Below, piece by piece: positions 14,947-23,092 of a stretch of DNA of 32,309 bases (positions within the stretch are counted from its first letter, which is position 1; each line of letters begins with the position of its first letter). The stretch comes from JBCBSZ01 sp039185015. Its GTDB lineage: Bacteria > Actinomycetota > Acidimicrobiia > Acidimicrobiales > Poriferisodalaceae. The notes below the pieces were generated by a model, which was not told where the DNA came from, searched no databases, and saw only the letters and a list, made by a program, of their open reading frames with translations. A program made the translations under genes and the position numbers. The stretch is taken from NCBI GenBank assembly GCA_039185015.1, contig JBCDAU010000055.1, forward strand, positions 1-32,309, read 5' to 3'.

Positions 14947-15792
14947 ATGGAACCACGCTCGCTCTGGGAGGCCGTCGAGCGATACCACCAGTCGTGCTAC
15001 TGGGCGCCGGAGGTCAGGGAGGCGGGCACCGCGGCGGGTCTGAAGGGGTTCTGGATGAACTACTTCGCCACCCGTGCGGCACCGATGGGGCCGGTGCGGC
15101 CTGAGGTGGTCGAGTCGCTGTTCTTCTACTTCGCACCGGCACGGGTGCGGCGGGCGCTGCCCGACGCGTGGACGTTCTCGACGCCCGAGGCGATCCTGGA
15201 GGCGCGCTTCGCTGGTGTCGGTGCCGCCCTGGAGCGACAGCTGGGCGCCGCGCACGACGCCGAGATCGATGCGGCACACGCCGTCGTGCGCTCTGCGGTC
15301 GAGGCGACCGACACCACCGGCCGGCCGCTCGCTGCAGCCTGGAAGGCCCTACCCGAACCCGAGGACACCCGGGTCGCGCTCTGGCTCGGGTGCACCGTCC
15401 TCCGGGAGCTGCGCAGCGGCAGCCATCTCACGGCGCTGGTCGCCGCCGGTCTCGACGGGTGCGAGTCCATCGTCTCCCATGTCGCGGTGGACGAGGCACC
15501 GATCGACTGGATCGAGCACGAGGCCGGCTGGACCGCTGCAGAGGCTGCCGCGGCGACCGATCGGCTCCGCGAGCGTGGGTGGGTCGACGACGCCGGGATG
15601 GCGACCGAGCTCGGGCGGGCGCGGCGGGCCGACATCGAGGCGATGACCGACGACCTCGACCGCCCGCACTGGGAGCAGGTCGGCGAGTCATCGTGTCGCA
15701 CCCTGCTCGAAGCCCTCCGGGCGCTCGATGCGCACCTTCCCCGGGACGATCAGCTCGACTGGCGTGAGATCTACGGCCCCAACGACCGCTGA
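14947..15792 (+). CDS. SCO6745-like protein of unknown function
   Basis: A 281-residue soluble protein that I recognise as belonging to the actinobacterial SCO6745-like (SalK-related) group. Signature stretches are YFATRAAPMGPV, ESLFFYFAPARVRRALPDAW and, in the C-terminal half, a winged-helix-like region (TAAEAAAATDRLRERGWVDDAG). The function of the group is not established. It begins 38 bases after the ATPase gene on the same strand, so it could be on the importer transcript, but the group is found in many contexts. It converges with the uncharacterised gene at 15813-16409. Confidence 0.75.
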   Translation: MEPRSLWEAVERYHQSCYWAPEVREAGTAAGLKGFWMNYFATRAAPMGPVRPEVVESLFFYFAPARVRRALPDAWTFSTPEAILEARFAGVGAALERQLGAAHDAEIDAAHAVVRSAVEATDTTGRPLAAAWKALPEPEDTRVALWLGCTVLRELRSGSHLTALVAAGLDGCESIVSHVAVDEAPIDWIEHEAGWTAAEAAAATDRLRERGWVDDAGMATELGRARRADIEAMTDDLDRPHWEQVGESSCRTLLEALRALDAHLPRDDQLDWREIYGPNDR

Positions 15793-15794
15793 CG

Positions 15795-15821
15795 ACCGGC
15801 TCGCCCGGCGACTCAGCCGGT
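15795..15821. terminator. Hairpin between convergent genes
   Basis: ACCGGCT (15795-15801) and AGCCGGT (15815-15821) are exact complements around a 13-base loop. The right arm includes part of the stop codon of the minus-strand gene (15813-15815). No U-tract on either side. Candidate bidirectional terminator. Confidence 0.4.
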
Positions 15822-16409
15822 GGGCGACGAGTGCAGGATCGCCTCGTCGACGGTGGCGCTCACGAGCGCATCGATGATGGTCGTCCTCGCCGCCTCGGCG
15901 TGGTCGTCGTCGTCGGCGACGTAGGAGCAGCCGATCAACTGCGTGCCGAGGCCGATGTCGAGGGTCGAGACCAGAGGGCACTGCCGATCGCACCGCCGCA
16001 CCCGTGGAGATGGACGACCGGGTCGCTCGATCGTCGGCGCCGGCACGCTGATCGCTGCGAGGGTGGCGAAGCCGGTCCAACGGACCTCGCAGCTGGCCTC
16101 GATGACGAAGAGCCCGAAGTCGTCGACGTCGGCGACGCCGTCCGTGTGGACCTCGATCCCCACGTCGGCGTCAGCGTCGAGCAGCGATGGACCGACCAGC
16201 CTGCTCGGGCCGTCGTCGAGCCGTCGGAGCTCGTCTCGGAAGCAGGTCGGCGAGACCTCGATCCAGACCTGGCCGTCCGGCGGCGACCATGGCTCGTCCG
16301 ACACCAGGAGCGGTGGCCAGTCGGTCTGACGGACGACCAGGCTGACACCGGGAAGGCGGTGCGCGAGCGCCGCGGCCTTGCGGATCGGAGCGGTGGCGAG
16401 GGGCAGCAT
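15813..16409 (-). CDS. Hypothetical protein next to fumC
   Basis: A 198-residue protein that I do not recognise. It begins MLPLATAPIRKAAALAHRLPG and has no signal peptide or membrane segment. Four Cys residues are visible (in SPTCFRDE, EASCEVRW, RRCDRQCP) plus one in LIGCSYV, which could bind metal but show no known spacing. Its ATG at 16409 lies 8 bases after the fumC stop, so it is almost certainly cotranscribed with fumC. The third-position GC bias matches its neighbours, which supports it being real. Confidence 0.65.
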   Translation of the reverse strand: MLPLATAPIRKAAALAHRLPGVSLVVRQTDWPPLLVSDEPWSPPDGQVWIEVSPTCFRDELRRLDDGPSRLVGPSLLDADADVGIEVHTDGVADVDDFGLFVIEASCEVRWTGFATLAAISVPAPTIERPGRPSPRVRRCDRQCPLVSTLDIGLGTQLIGCSYVADDDDHAEAARTTIIDALVSATVDEAILHSSPTG

Positions 16410-16417
16410 CGACGGCC

Positions 16418-17812
16418 TCAGGTGTTCGGCCCGACCATCTTCTCGGGCACCACGACCTCGTCGAACTCCTCGGCGGTGAGGTGGCCGAGCTGCACGGCCT
16501 CCTCCCGCAGCGTCGTGCCGTTGGCGTGAGCGGCCTGGGCGATCTCCGCCGCGGCGTAGTAGCCGATCCTCGTGTTGAGGGCCGTCACGAGCATCAGGCT
16601 CTTGCCGAGCAGCTCGTCGATCCGCGCCTGGTTCGGTTCGATGCCGATGGCGCAGTTGTCGTTGAAGCTCTTGCAGGCGTCGCCCAGCAGCCGGGCGCTC
16701 GTGAGCACGTTGTGGGCCATGACCGGCTTGAACACGTTGAGTTGGTAGTGGCCGTGCGTGCCGGCGACCGCCACGGCGGCGTCGTTGCCGATGACCTGGG
16801 CGCACACCATCGTCAGCGCCTCGCACTGTGTGGGGTTCACCTTGCCGGGCATGATCGAGCTGCCCGGCTCGTTCGCGGGCAGCGTGATCTCGCCGATCGA
16901 GGTCCGGGGCCCACTGGCGAGCATCCGGATGTTGTTGGCGATGTGCATGAGGCTCACGGCCAATCGCTTCAGCGCGCCGCTGATCTCGACCATCGCGTCG
17001 TGAGCGCTGAGGCTCTCGAACTTGTCCTCCGCGGTCACGAACGGGTGGCCCGTCAGCTCGGCGATCTTGGCGGCGACGGCGACGTCGTAGCCGGCGGGCG
17101 TGTTGAGCCCGGTGCCGACGGCGGTGCCGCCGAGGGCGAGCTCACGGACCCGGACGAGGCTGTCCCGGATCGCCTCCATGCCCCGCTGTAGCTGCATCCG
17201 GTACCCGCCGAGCTCTTGGCCGAGGGTGACCGGGGTGGCGTCCATGAGATGGGTCCGACCGGTCTTGGTGATGCCGGCGAACTCGGAGGACTTCGCCGCG
17301 AGCGTGTCGTGCAGGAGCTGCACGTTGGGCAGCATCTCGGCGACGATCGCGTCATAGGTGGCGATGTGCATCGCCGTCGGGAAGGTGTCATTGGAGCTCT
17401 GGCTCTTGTTGACGTCGTCGTTCGCCTTGACGATCTTCTCCGTCCGGAAGTCGCCGCCCAGCAGCTCGGTGGCGCGGTTCGCGACCACCTCGTTCACGTT
17501 CATGTTGCTCTGCGTCCCGGAACCGGTCTGCCAGACCACGAGTGGGAACTCGTCGTCGTGCCGGCCGTCGAGGATCTCGTCGCAGACCGTCGCGATGGCG
17601 TTCGCCTTCTCGGCGTCGAAGTCGGTCATCTCGGCGTTGACGAGCGCTGCGGCCTTCTTCAGCTGCGCGAAGGCCCGGACGATCTGGAGCGGCATGGTCT
17701 GCCCGCCGATGTCGAAGTTCTGGATGCTCCGCTGCGTCTGGGCTCCCCAGTAGCGCTCGTCGGGCACCTCGACCTCTCCGAGGGTGTCGCTCTCGATCCG
17801 TACCTTCGTCAC
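16418..17812 (-). CDS. fumC: Class II fumarate hydratase
   Basis: Oxygen-stable, iron-independent fumarase (464 residues, usual length) that interconverts fumarate and L-malate in the TCA cycle as a cytoplasmic homotetramer. Clear motifs are YWGAQTQRSIQNF, GSGTQSNMNVNEV (about 97-109), TGRTHLMDATP with active-site His188, and the superfamily signature GSSIMPGKVN at 317-326. Start GTG 17812 (VTKVRIESDTLG) is set by GGAGGAGG just upstream; the open frame extending further is non-coding. A good DtxR/IdeR-like box lies 26-44 bases upstream. The gene at 15813-16409 follows by 8 bases. Confidence 0.96.
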   Translation of the reverse strand: MTKVRIESDTLGEVEVPDERYWGAQTQRSIQNFDIGGQTMPLQIVRAFAQLKKAAALVNAEMTDFDAEKANAIATVCDEILDGRHDDEFPLVVWQTGSGTQSNMNVNEVVANRATELLGGDFRTEKIVKANDDVNKSQSSNDTFPTAMHIATYDAIVAEMLPNVQLLHDTLAAKSSEFAGITKTGRTHLMDATPVTLGQELGGYRMQLQRGMEAIRDSLVRVRELALGGTAVGTGLNTPAGYDVAVAAKIAELTGHPFVTAEDKFESLSAHDAMVEISGALKRLAVSLMHIANNIRMLASGPRTSIGEITLPANEPGSSIMPGKVNPTQCEALTMVCAQVIGNDAAVAVAGTHGHYQLNVFKPVMAHNVLTSARLLGDACKSFNDNCAIGIEPNQARIDELLGKSLMLVTALNTRIGYYAAAEIAQAAHANGTTLREEAVQLGHLTAEEFDEVVVPEKMVGPNT

Positions 17813-17837
17813 CGGTGGTCCTCCTCCAGAACTCTCG

Positions 17838-17856
17838 GTAGGCAAGGCTAACAATC
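17838..17856. promoter_or_regulatory. DtxR/IdeR-type iron box candidate between fumC and pxpA
   Basis: GTAGGCAAGGCTAACAATC matches 12 of 19 positions of TTAGGTTAGGCTAACCTAA, with the core AGG..AGGCTAAC intact. It lies 26 bases upstream of the fumC GTG and 73 bases upstream of the pxpA ATG. No convincing -10/-35 pair was resolved around it. A DtxR-family repressor with Fe2+ would be the expected binder. Confidence 0.45.
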
Positions 17857-17929
17857 CCTGGTCGGTGGGCTCGTCGTGGGGAGCAGGGGTGTCGGGGCGC
17901 CTCGTAACCTCCCGGGCGGGAGGACGGGA

Positions 17930-18697
17930 ATGCCGGCACGCATCGACGTGAATGCCGACCTGGGCGAGAGCTTCGGGCCGTGGACCATGGGCGACGACGA
18001 GGCGATGCTGTCGGTCGTGACGTCGGCCAACGTCGCGTGCGGTGGACATGCCGGCGACCCCGAGACGATGTTCCGCTCCTGCGAGCTCGCCGTCGACAAC
18101 GGGGTCGTCGTCGGCGCCCAACCCGGCTACCTCGATCCGTCCGGATTCGGTCGGCGGATCATCCCGATGGCCCCGGCGGAGATCACCCGCATGGTCGCGG
18201 TGCAGGTCGGTGCGCTGATGGGTGCTGCCGCCCTCGCCGGCTCGGTGGTTCGGTACGTGAAGGCCCACGGAGCGTTGGGCAACCTGGCGGCTCGTGACCG
18301 AGGGGTCGCCGCAGCCGTCGCCGAGGCGGTCGCCGCGTTCGAGCCCGGCCTGGCGGTGCTCGCCATCTCCGGCACCGCGATGGAGGACGTCGCTCGCGAG
18401 GCGGGCCTCGACACCTACTCGGAGATCTTCGCCGACCGCGGGTACCGATCGGATGGTCAGCTCGTGCCCAGGGACCAGCCCGGGGCGCTGCTCCATGACC
18501 CCGGTGAGGCGCTCGACCGACTCCTCGGCTACGTCGAGACGGGGGAGATGCCCACGGTCGACGGTGGATCGATCCCCCTGCGGGCACACTCGGTCTGCGT
18601 GCACGGCGACAGCCCCGGCGCGGTCGACATGGCTCGGGTGGTGCGCGCCGGGCTCGCCGAGAGCGGGATCACGATCCGCTCGTTCCTCGACCGGTGA
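17930..18697 (+). CDS. pxpA: 5-oxoprolinase subunit A (LamB/YcsF family)
   Basis: Subunit of the ATP-dependent prokaryotic 5-oxoprolinase that opens 5-oxoproline (pyroglutamate) to glutamate. At 255 residues it has the usual length. Motifs: DVNADLGESFG at 6-16, ANVACGGHAGD at 33-43, GAQPGYLDPSGFGRR, and EIFADRGYRSDGQLVPR. The usual VKPHGALYN is here VKAHGALGN, a small departure. ATG 17930 gives the standard MPARIDVNADLGE start. It overlaps pxpB by four bases and is divergent from fumC. Confidence 0.94.
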   Translation: MPARIDVNADLGESFGPWTMGDDEAMLSVVTSANVACGGHAGDPETMFRSCELAVDNGVVVGAQPGYLDPSGFGRRIIPMAPAEITRMVAVQVGALMGAAALAGSVVRYVKAHGALGNLAARDRGVAAAVAEAVAAFEPGLAVLAISGTAMEDVAREAGLDTYSEIFADRGYRSDGQLVPRDQPGALLHDPGEALDRLLGYVETGEMPTVDGGSIPLRAHSVCVHGDSPGAVDMARVVRAGLAESGITIRSFLDR

Positions 18698-19329
18698 GCA
18701 CTGGGCTGCGCTGGCGTCCCATCGGCGACAGCGGCGTGCTCGTCGACTTCCCCTCCCTCGACCCCGAGGCGGCCTGGCGGCGAGTCGTCGCGCTCGATCG
18801 GGCTGCCGTGGCCGGCGACGGAGTGCTCGAGTCCTGCCCCGCCCTGGTCAACCTGTTGGTCCGCTTCGACCCGCTCGTCACCGATCACGAGTCGGTCGGT
18901 CGCCTCCTCGAGTCGCTGGAGGCCGACGACGGCACAGATCTGGTGGCGGCCGAACACGTCATCGGCATCACCTACGACGGACTCGACCTCGCCGGAGTCG
19001 CGGCCGCCACCGGACTCGACGTCGACCAGGTCTCGGCGGCGCACGCCGGGGCCTCCTTCCGGGTCCGCATGTACGGCTTCGCTCCCGGGTACGCCTACCT
19101 GGACGGGCTGCCGGAGGTGCTCCGCTTGCCCCGGAAGCCGACCGCGGTGCGGGACGTACCGGCGGGCAGCGTGATCATCGCCAACGACCAGTGCATCGTG
19201 ACGACGCTCACCATGCCGACCGGATGGTGGGTGATCGGTCGCTCGTCGACGCCGATCCTCACGCCGCGATCGGCGCGGCCGGCGCGCTTCGCCGTCGGCG
19301 ACGTGGTCAGGTTCCGGGAGGCGTCGTGA
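18694..19329 (+). CDS. pxpB: 5-oxoprolinase subunit B (KipI family)
   Basis: A 211-residue KipI/PxpB protein that works with PxpC as a complex. Recognisable C-terminal motifs are AHAGASFRVRMYGFAPGYAYLDGLP, LPRKPTAVRDVPAGSVIIAND and the near-terminal GWWVIGRS. GTG 18694 overlaps the pxpA stop and the stop overlaps the pxpC GTG, so all three are coupled. The protein has the usual N-terminal small domain (IGDSGVLVDF). Confidence 0.93.
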   Translation: MSTGLRWRPIGDSGVLVDFPSLDPEAAWRRVVALDRAAVAGDGVLESCPALVNLLVRFDPLVTDHESVGRLLESLEADDGTDLVAAEHVIGITYDGLDLAGVAAATGLDVDQVSAAHAGASFRVRMYGFAPGYAYLDGLPEVLRLPRKPTAVRDVPAGSVIIANDQCIVTTLTMPTGWWVIGRSSTPILTPRSARPARFAVGDVVRFREAS

Positions 19330-20321
19330 CCGGTGCGGCGATCGAGGTGATCAGGGCCGGTCCGATGGTGACGGTGCAGGATGCCGGCCGGCCCGGGTTG
19401 CTCCGCTACGGCATTCCGGCGTCGGGGCCGGTGGATCGGCTGGGACACGCCGCGGCCAACGTCGCCTGCGGAAACGAACCCGGGGCTGCGGCCGTCGAGG
19501 TCTCGGCCGGCGGGGTCGAGCTCCGGCCGGACGTCGCGCTCACGTTCGGGTTCGCCGACGCCGCGTTGACGGTCTCGGACCGGGCCGTCTCCACGTCCTG
19601 GGGGGCGGTGACCGTGGCTGCTGGGGAGGTGATCACCGCGCGGCCGGTGCACGGTCGGCGATGGGGGTACCTCGCCACCACCGGAGCGCTGCGGACGACC
19701 GTCTGGTTCGGCTCGTCATCGACGCACGTGAGCTCCGGCTTGGGCGGGGGCGTGGTCGCGACCGGCGACCGGTTCGAGGTGACGAACGCCCACCTCCGGG
19801 CCGATCTGGACGGACCCGTCGCCGACCCCCGTGCCGATGACGGAGACCGTCCGGTCCGCGTCGTCCTCGGTCCGCAGGAGGAGGCGTTCGTCTCCGGTGC
19901 GGTGAACGAGCTGGTGTCGAAGCCGTTCGCCGCCGGCGTCGGCGACAGGATGGGTGTACGGCTCGACGGTCCATCCCTCGAGCCCGCCGACGCGCTGACC
20001 ATCCCGTCCGAGCCGGTGGTGCGGGGCTCGGTCCAGGTCGCTGGTGACGGCGTCCCCACCGTCTTGCTCGCCGATCACCAGACGACGGGCGGCTACCCGA
20101 AGATCGCCACCGTCCTCACGGCCGACTGCGACGTGGTCGCCCAGCGACCGGTGGGTGCGGAGGTCCGCTTCGTCGCTGTCGATACCGTCGAGGCGATCGC
20201 CGTCGCTCGGGCCGAGGCAGTCGAGCGGCAGCGGTTCCTCCTTGGGCTCGCCGCCCCCGACCGCACCCTGGCCCAGCGCCTGTTCTCCCGCAACCTCCAA
20301 CCGGGCGGTGAGCCGTACTGA
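19326..20321 (+). CDS. pxpC: 5-oxoprolinase subunit C (KipA family)
   Basis: A 331-residue KipA/PxpC protein. Family marks are VTVQDAGRPGLLRYGIPASGPVDR near residue 16 onwards, FAAGVGDRMGVRLDG, and GSVQVAGDGVPTVLLADHQTTGGYPKIATV, the hallmark biotin-carboxylase-like carboxyltransferase fragment. GTG 19326 lies in the pxpB stop region. Together pxpABC make a full 5-oxoprolinase. The convergent gene ends 10 bases away, with a shared hairpin at 20318-20335. Confidence 0.94.
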   Translation: MTGAAIEVIRAGPMVTVQDAGRPGLLRYGIPASGPVDRLGHAAANVACGNEPGAAAVEVSAGGVELRPDVALTFGFADAALTVSDRAVSTSWGAVTVAAGEVITARPVHGRRWGYLATTGALRTTVWFGSSSTHVSSGLGGGVVATGDRFEVTNAHLRADLDGPVADPRADDGDRPVRVVLGPQEEAFVSGAVNELVSKPFAAGVGDRMGVRLDGPSLEPADALTIPSEPVVRGSVQVAGDGVPTVLLADHQTTGGYPKIATVLTADCDVVAQRPVGAEVRFVAVDTVEAIAVARAEAVERQRFLLGLAAPDRTLAQRLFSRNLQPGGEPY

Positions 20322-20335
20322 GCGCCGTGGCTCAG
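20318..20335. terminator. Short hairpin joining stop codons of pxpC and the SnoaL-like gene
   Basis: CTGAGC and GCTCAG (6-base arms, 6-base loop GCCGTG) contain both TGA stop codons in their arms. No U-tract. Candidate bidirectional terminator. Confidence 0.4.
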
Positions 20336-20757
20336 GCCGGGGGAGGCGCGGGCAGGTCGCCGGGCTGCTGCCAGACGGCGGTCATCGTCATGGCGTCGAT
20401 GCGCCAGCCGTCGGCTCGGCGCTGCAGGCCGAAGCGGTAGTCCCCGCCCAGGGTCCACAGGCGTTCGCCGTACTGGTGCGAGGCGATGAACTGGGCGGTC
20501 ACGGTCGCACGTTCGCCGTCGACCTGGACGAGGTGGTTGGCGACGAGGTGCTGGTGGGCGGGGACGGTGGCGAAGTGCTCACTCCAGCCGGCGACGATCT
20601 CGGTCGGCGCCAGCTCCGCCGGCTCGCCGCCCTGCAGCGACGTGTAGTCGAGGTGGACGCGGGCGGCGAACACGGCCTCCACCTCGTCCCACTCGTGATG
20701 GTCGGTGTGCCAGAACAGGCGGGTGATCGTCTCGATGATGTCGTCTCGTTCGGTCAT
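20332..20757 (-). CDS. SnoaL/NTF2-like protein
   Basis: A 141-residue cone-fold (NTF2-like) protein. Features are an N-terminal helical region (DDIIETITRLFWHTDHHEWDEVE), VFAARVHLDYTSLQGG, and a C-terminal sheet GDYRFGLQRRADGWRIDAMTMTAVWQ. Such proteins act as isomerases, cyclases, dehydratases or binding proteins; the substrate is unknown. Its start overlaps the stop of the second SnoaL-like gene (ATGA), so the pair may form a heteromer. Part of an operon with an alpha/beta hydrolase gene. Confidence 0.85.
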   Translation of the reverse strand: MTERDDIIETITRLFWHTDHHEWDEVEAVFAARVHLDYTSLQGGEPAELAPTEIVAGWSEHFATVPAHQHLVANHLVQVDGERATVTAQFIASHQYGERLWTLGGDYRFGLQRRADGWRIDAMTMTAVWQQPGDLPAPPPA

Positions 20758-21194
20758 GGCGTGCTCCTCTCGGCGAGGCGGGCGGGGATGGGGGCGAGGT
20801 CGAAGTTGGCCCAGACGAAGGCGTCCATCTGGTGTTGGTCGGCGGAGAGGTTCACGACACGGTCGACCTTGCCGGCCTCGTCGAAGTGCCACACGAGTGC
20901 CCAGGTCGTGTCGACCTGGCCGGTGCCCTGCGTGGAGTACCCGCGGTGGATGTCGACGACGTACTCGTCGGAGGCCTCGAGGAAGAAGGTCTCGGCGACG
21001 AAGCCGGCGGTGCCGAGTTGATCGAAGAAGGCGAGCACCTCGTCGATGCCCTCCTTCGTGCCCGAGAGCGGATGGTGGCCGGGGATGGTCCACGTCACGT
21101 TCTCGGCGAGGGCCTCGGCGATGCCGGTTCGGTCACCGGCGGCGTAGGCCTCGAAGAACGCAGCGATGGTGTCGAGCTTGGGGTCGGTGGTCAT
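20754..21194 (-). CDS. SnoaL-like protein
   Basis: A 146-residue NTF2-fold protein: KLDTIAAFFEAYAAGDRTGIAEALAENVTWTIPGHHPLSG followed by IDEVLAFFDQL is typical of SnoaL-like enzymes, and HFDEAGKVDRVVNLSADQH forms the C-terminal strands. It lies 9 bases after the alpha/beta hydrolase stop and overlaps the next SnoaL-like gene. Likely in a LysR-controlled catabolic or detoxification operon. The reaction is unknown. Confidence 0.87.
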   Translation of the reverse strand: MTTDPKLDTIAAFFEAYAAGDRTGIAEALAENVTWTIPGHHPLSGTKEGIDEVLAFFDQLGTAGFVAETFFLEASDEYVVDIHRGYSTQGTGQVDTTWALVWHFDEAGKVDRVVNLSADQHQMDAFVWANFDLAPIPARLAERSTP

Positions 21195-21203
21195 CGGGTG
21201 TCC

Positions 21204-22100
21204 TCAGAGGTTGGCGGTGAAGTGGTCGACCATGGCCGGGGTGGCGACGGCGACCTGCGCGGGCTGGTCGTAGAAGTCGAGCTGGCCGCCCTCGGTCCAG
21301 ACGAGGTCCTTCGGGCCGGCCAGCTGTTCGAAGAAGGCGCGAGCACCGTCGGGCACCGCGCCGTCCTCGGAGTGGACCATCCGGACCGGGATCGAGATCT
21401 TCGAGGCGACGTCGATCGGGTTGAAGGTGAGCCACGGCTCCCAGGACATGACCGCGACCCGGGCGTCCCATTCGGGGATCGCGCCCCGGCCGGGGTCGAG
21501 GTAGTAGTCGAACGGGCCGTACATCGCGGCCGACTCGTCGGTCTCGGAGATCGCCGGCATGAACTCGACCTCACCGGCGGCACGGAACCGCTCCTCGGCC
21601 CGGCGGGACAGCTCGATGCGGTGAGCGACGCCCTCGGCACCGCCGTAGTAGGGGGCGACGAGCTCGGTGTCGTGGAGCCACGGGGCGACGAGGCCGAGCG
21701 CCTTCACCCGCGGGTCGGTGCTGGCGTTCACGGACTGGTAGCCGGCCGAGGCGCACACGCCGAGCGCACCGATGCGGTCGGGGTCGACGCCCTCGATCGT
21801 CGAGGCGAAGTCGATCGCGGCGTGGATGTCCTCGGCCTTGCGGGCCGGGTGCTCCCAGTCGCGGGGCTCACCCTCGCTCTGGCCGAACCCGCGGAAGTCG
21901 AAGGTGAGGGCGGTGATGCCGTTGCCGGCGAGCTGTCGGGCGTAGAAGTTCGCCTGCTGCTCCTTGGAGGTCGTCCAGGAGCCGGTGACGACGACGATCG
22001 GCGCCGGGCCGTCCGGGCGGTCGACGGGGCGGAACAGGTCGGCGACGAGACGGTCGCCGTGGGAGTCGAAGCGGAGTCGTTCGGTCGTGAAGGGGGCCAT
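21204..22100 (-). CDS. Alpha/beta hydrolase (GxCxSxG type)
   Basis: A 298-residue alpha/beta hydrolase. Strand-turn motifs are PIVVVTGSWTTSKEQQANFYA, ALTFDFRGFGQSEG and the nucleophile elbow GALGVCASAGY, with Ser118 in GVCASAG. At the place of the usual catalytic His the sequence reads EGGQLDFYDQP, with no His next to the loop. I recall this variant from a group of uncharacterised bacterial relatives, so the catalytic set may differ. ATG 22100 is the first gene of a minus-strand operon with two SnoaL-like genes and divergent from a LysR gene. Confidence 0.87.
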   Translation of the reverse strand: MAPFTTERLRFDSHGDRLVADLFRPVDRPDGPAPIVVVTGSWTTSKEQQANFYARQLAGNGITALTFDFRGFGQSEGEPRDWEHPARKAEDIHAAIDFASTIEGVDPDRIGALGVCASAGYQSVNASTDPRVKALGLVAPWLHDTELVAPYYGGAEGVAHRIELSRRAEERFRAAGEVEFMPAISETDESAAMYGPFDYYLDPGRGAIPEWDARVAVMSWEPWLTFNPIDVASKISIPVRMVHSEDGAVPDGARAFFEQLAGPKDLVWTEGGQLDFYDQPAQVAVATPAMVDHFTANL

Positions 22101-22111
22101 CGGGGCTGCTC

Positions 22112-22155
22112 CTCGGCTGTCGTAGCGGGTGTGATCTCACCCTCCGGCAGCCGAG
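22112..22155. promoter_or_regulatory. Nested inverted repeats between LysR and hydrolase genes
   Basis: Outer arms CTCGGCTG (22112-22119) and CAGCCGAG (22148-22155) are exact complements. Inside lies GGGTG-TGATCT-CACCC (22127-22142). This position in a divergent LysR intergenic region suits an operator for the LysR-type protein, but no typical T-N11-A box was picked out. Confidence 0.45.
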
Positions 22156-22209
22156 CCGAAACGTCCAAGACCTGCTGTCATGCGCGTTGGCTATGGCTAC
22201 GCTCGCCGC

Positions 22210-23079
22210 GTGGACGTGCACCTCCGGGACCTGCGTTACTTCGTCGCCGTGGCCGAGGAGCTGCACTTCACACGGGCAGCCGAGCGGCTCTTCATCTCCC
22301 AGCCGGCGCTGTCGCGACAGATCGCCCGACTCGAGTCCGACCTCCGCGTCACGCTGCTGGATCGCGATCGGCGTCGGGTCGAGCTGACCGCTGCGGGCCA
22401 CGTCCTCCTCGACCGGGCGCGTCAGCTGCTCGACGAGTGGGACGCGACGCAGGCCTCGCTGAGCGACGCCGCCGCAGGCTCGGACGCCGTGCTGCGCGTC
22501 GGTATGCAGACGAGCATCGGCCGGGGCATCGTCACCGCCCTGCTCGACGCGCTGCGCGACCGGCGCCCCGGCTGGACCCTCGAGCTCAACCAGGTCAGCT
22601 GGGACGACCCGACCGCTGGCCTCGTCGACGGCACGAGCGACGTCGCGCTGTGTTGGCTGCCCCTGGTCGATCCGGAGCCGTACGAGACCGCCGTGCTCCT
22701 CGACGAGCCCCGGATGCTCGCCGTCGCCGCCGACCATCGCCTCGCCGGCCGGGAGTCGATCGCCTTCTCCGACATGGTCGACGAGCCACTGGTCGCGCTG
22801 CCCCGTGAGGCCGGGGTGCTGCGGGACCACTGGCTCGTGATGGATCGCCGGTCGGCGGAGCCGGCGATCGCCACGGTGGCCCGCACCGCCGACGAGGCCA
22901 TGGAGGCCGTCGTCAACGGTCTCGGCGCCGTGCTCATCTCCGAGGGCAACGTCCCGATCTACGAGCGTCCCGGCATCGCCTTCGTCTCCGTCGACGATCT
23001 CGCCCCGTCGACGCTCGCGCTCGTGTGGCGGAGCGACGACGACCGGTCGGTCATCCGCGACCTCGTCGAGGTCGTCTGA
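22210..23079 (+). CDS. LysR family transcriptional regulator
   Basis: A 289-residue LysR-type regulator. The N-terminal HTH is DLRYFVAVAEELHFTRAAERLFISQPALSRQIARLES, matching the family closely, and the effector domain begins LRVGMQTSIGRGIVTALL. GTG 22210 gives the standard DVHLRDLRYF start; an upstream in-frame ATG at 22180 would add ten residues. Divergent from the alpha/beta hydrolase and SnoaL-like operon, which it probably activates. It converges with the dehalogenase gene with a 7-base gap. Confidence 0.92.
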   Translation: MDVHLRDLRYFVAVAEELHFTRAAERLFISQPALSRQIARLESDLRVTLLDRDRRRVELTAAGHVLLDRARQLLDEWDATQASLSDAAAGSDAVLRVGMQTSIGRGIVTALLDALRDRRPGWTLELNQVSWDDPTAGLVDGTSDVALCWLPLVDPEPYETAVLLDEPRMLAVAADHRLAGRESIAFSDMVDEPLVALPREAGVLRDHWLVMDRRSAEPAIATVARTADEAMEAVVNGLGAVLISEGNVPIYERPGIAFVSVDDLAPSTLALVWRSDDDRSVIRDLVEVV

Positions 23080-23092
23080 ACCCCGATCAGAC
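23074..23092. terminator. Short hairpin joining stop codons of LysR and hydrolase genes
   Basis: GTCTGA (23074-23079) and TCAGAC (23087-23092) flank a 7-base loop, ACCCCGA. Both arms contain the TGA stop codons. Weak 6-pair stem without U-tract. Confidence 0.35.

Noticed and set aside
17813..18604. Upstream extension of the fumC reading frame
   Set aside because: The extra residues do not resemble fumarases, overlap pxpA on the other strand and the iron-box region, and the GTG at 17812 has GGAGGAGG before it.
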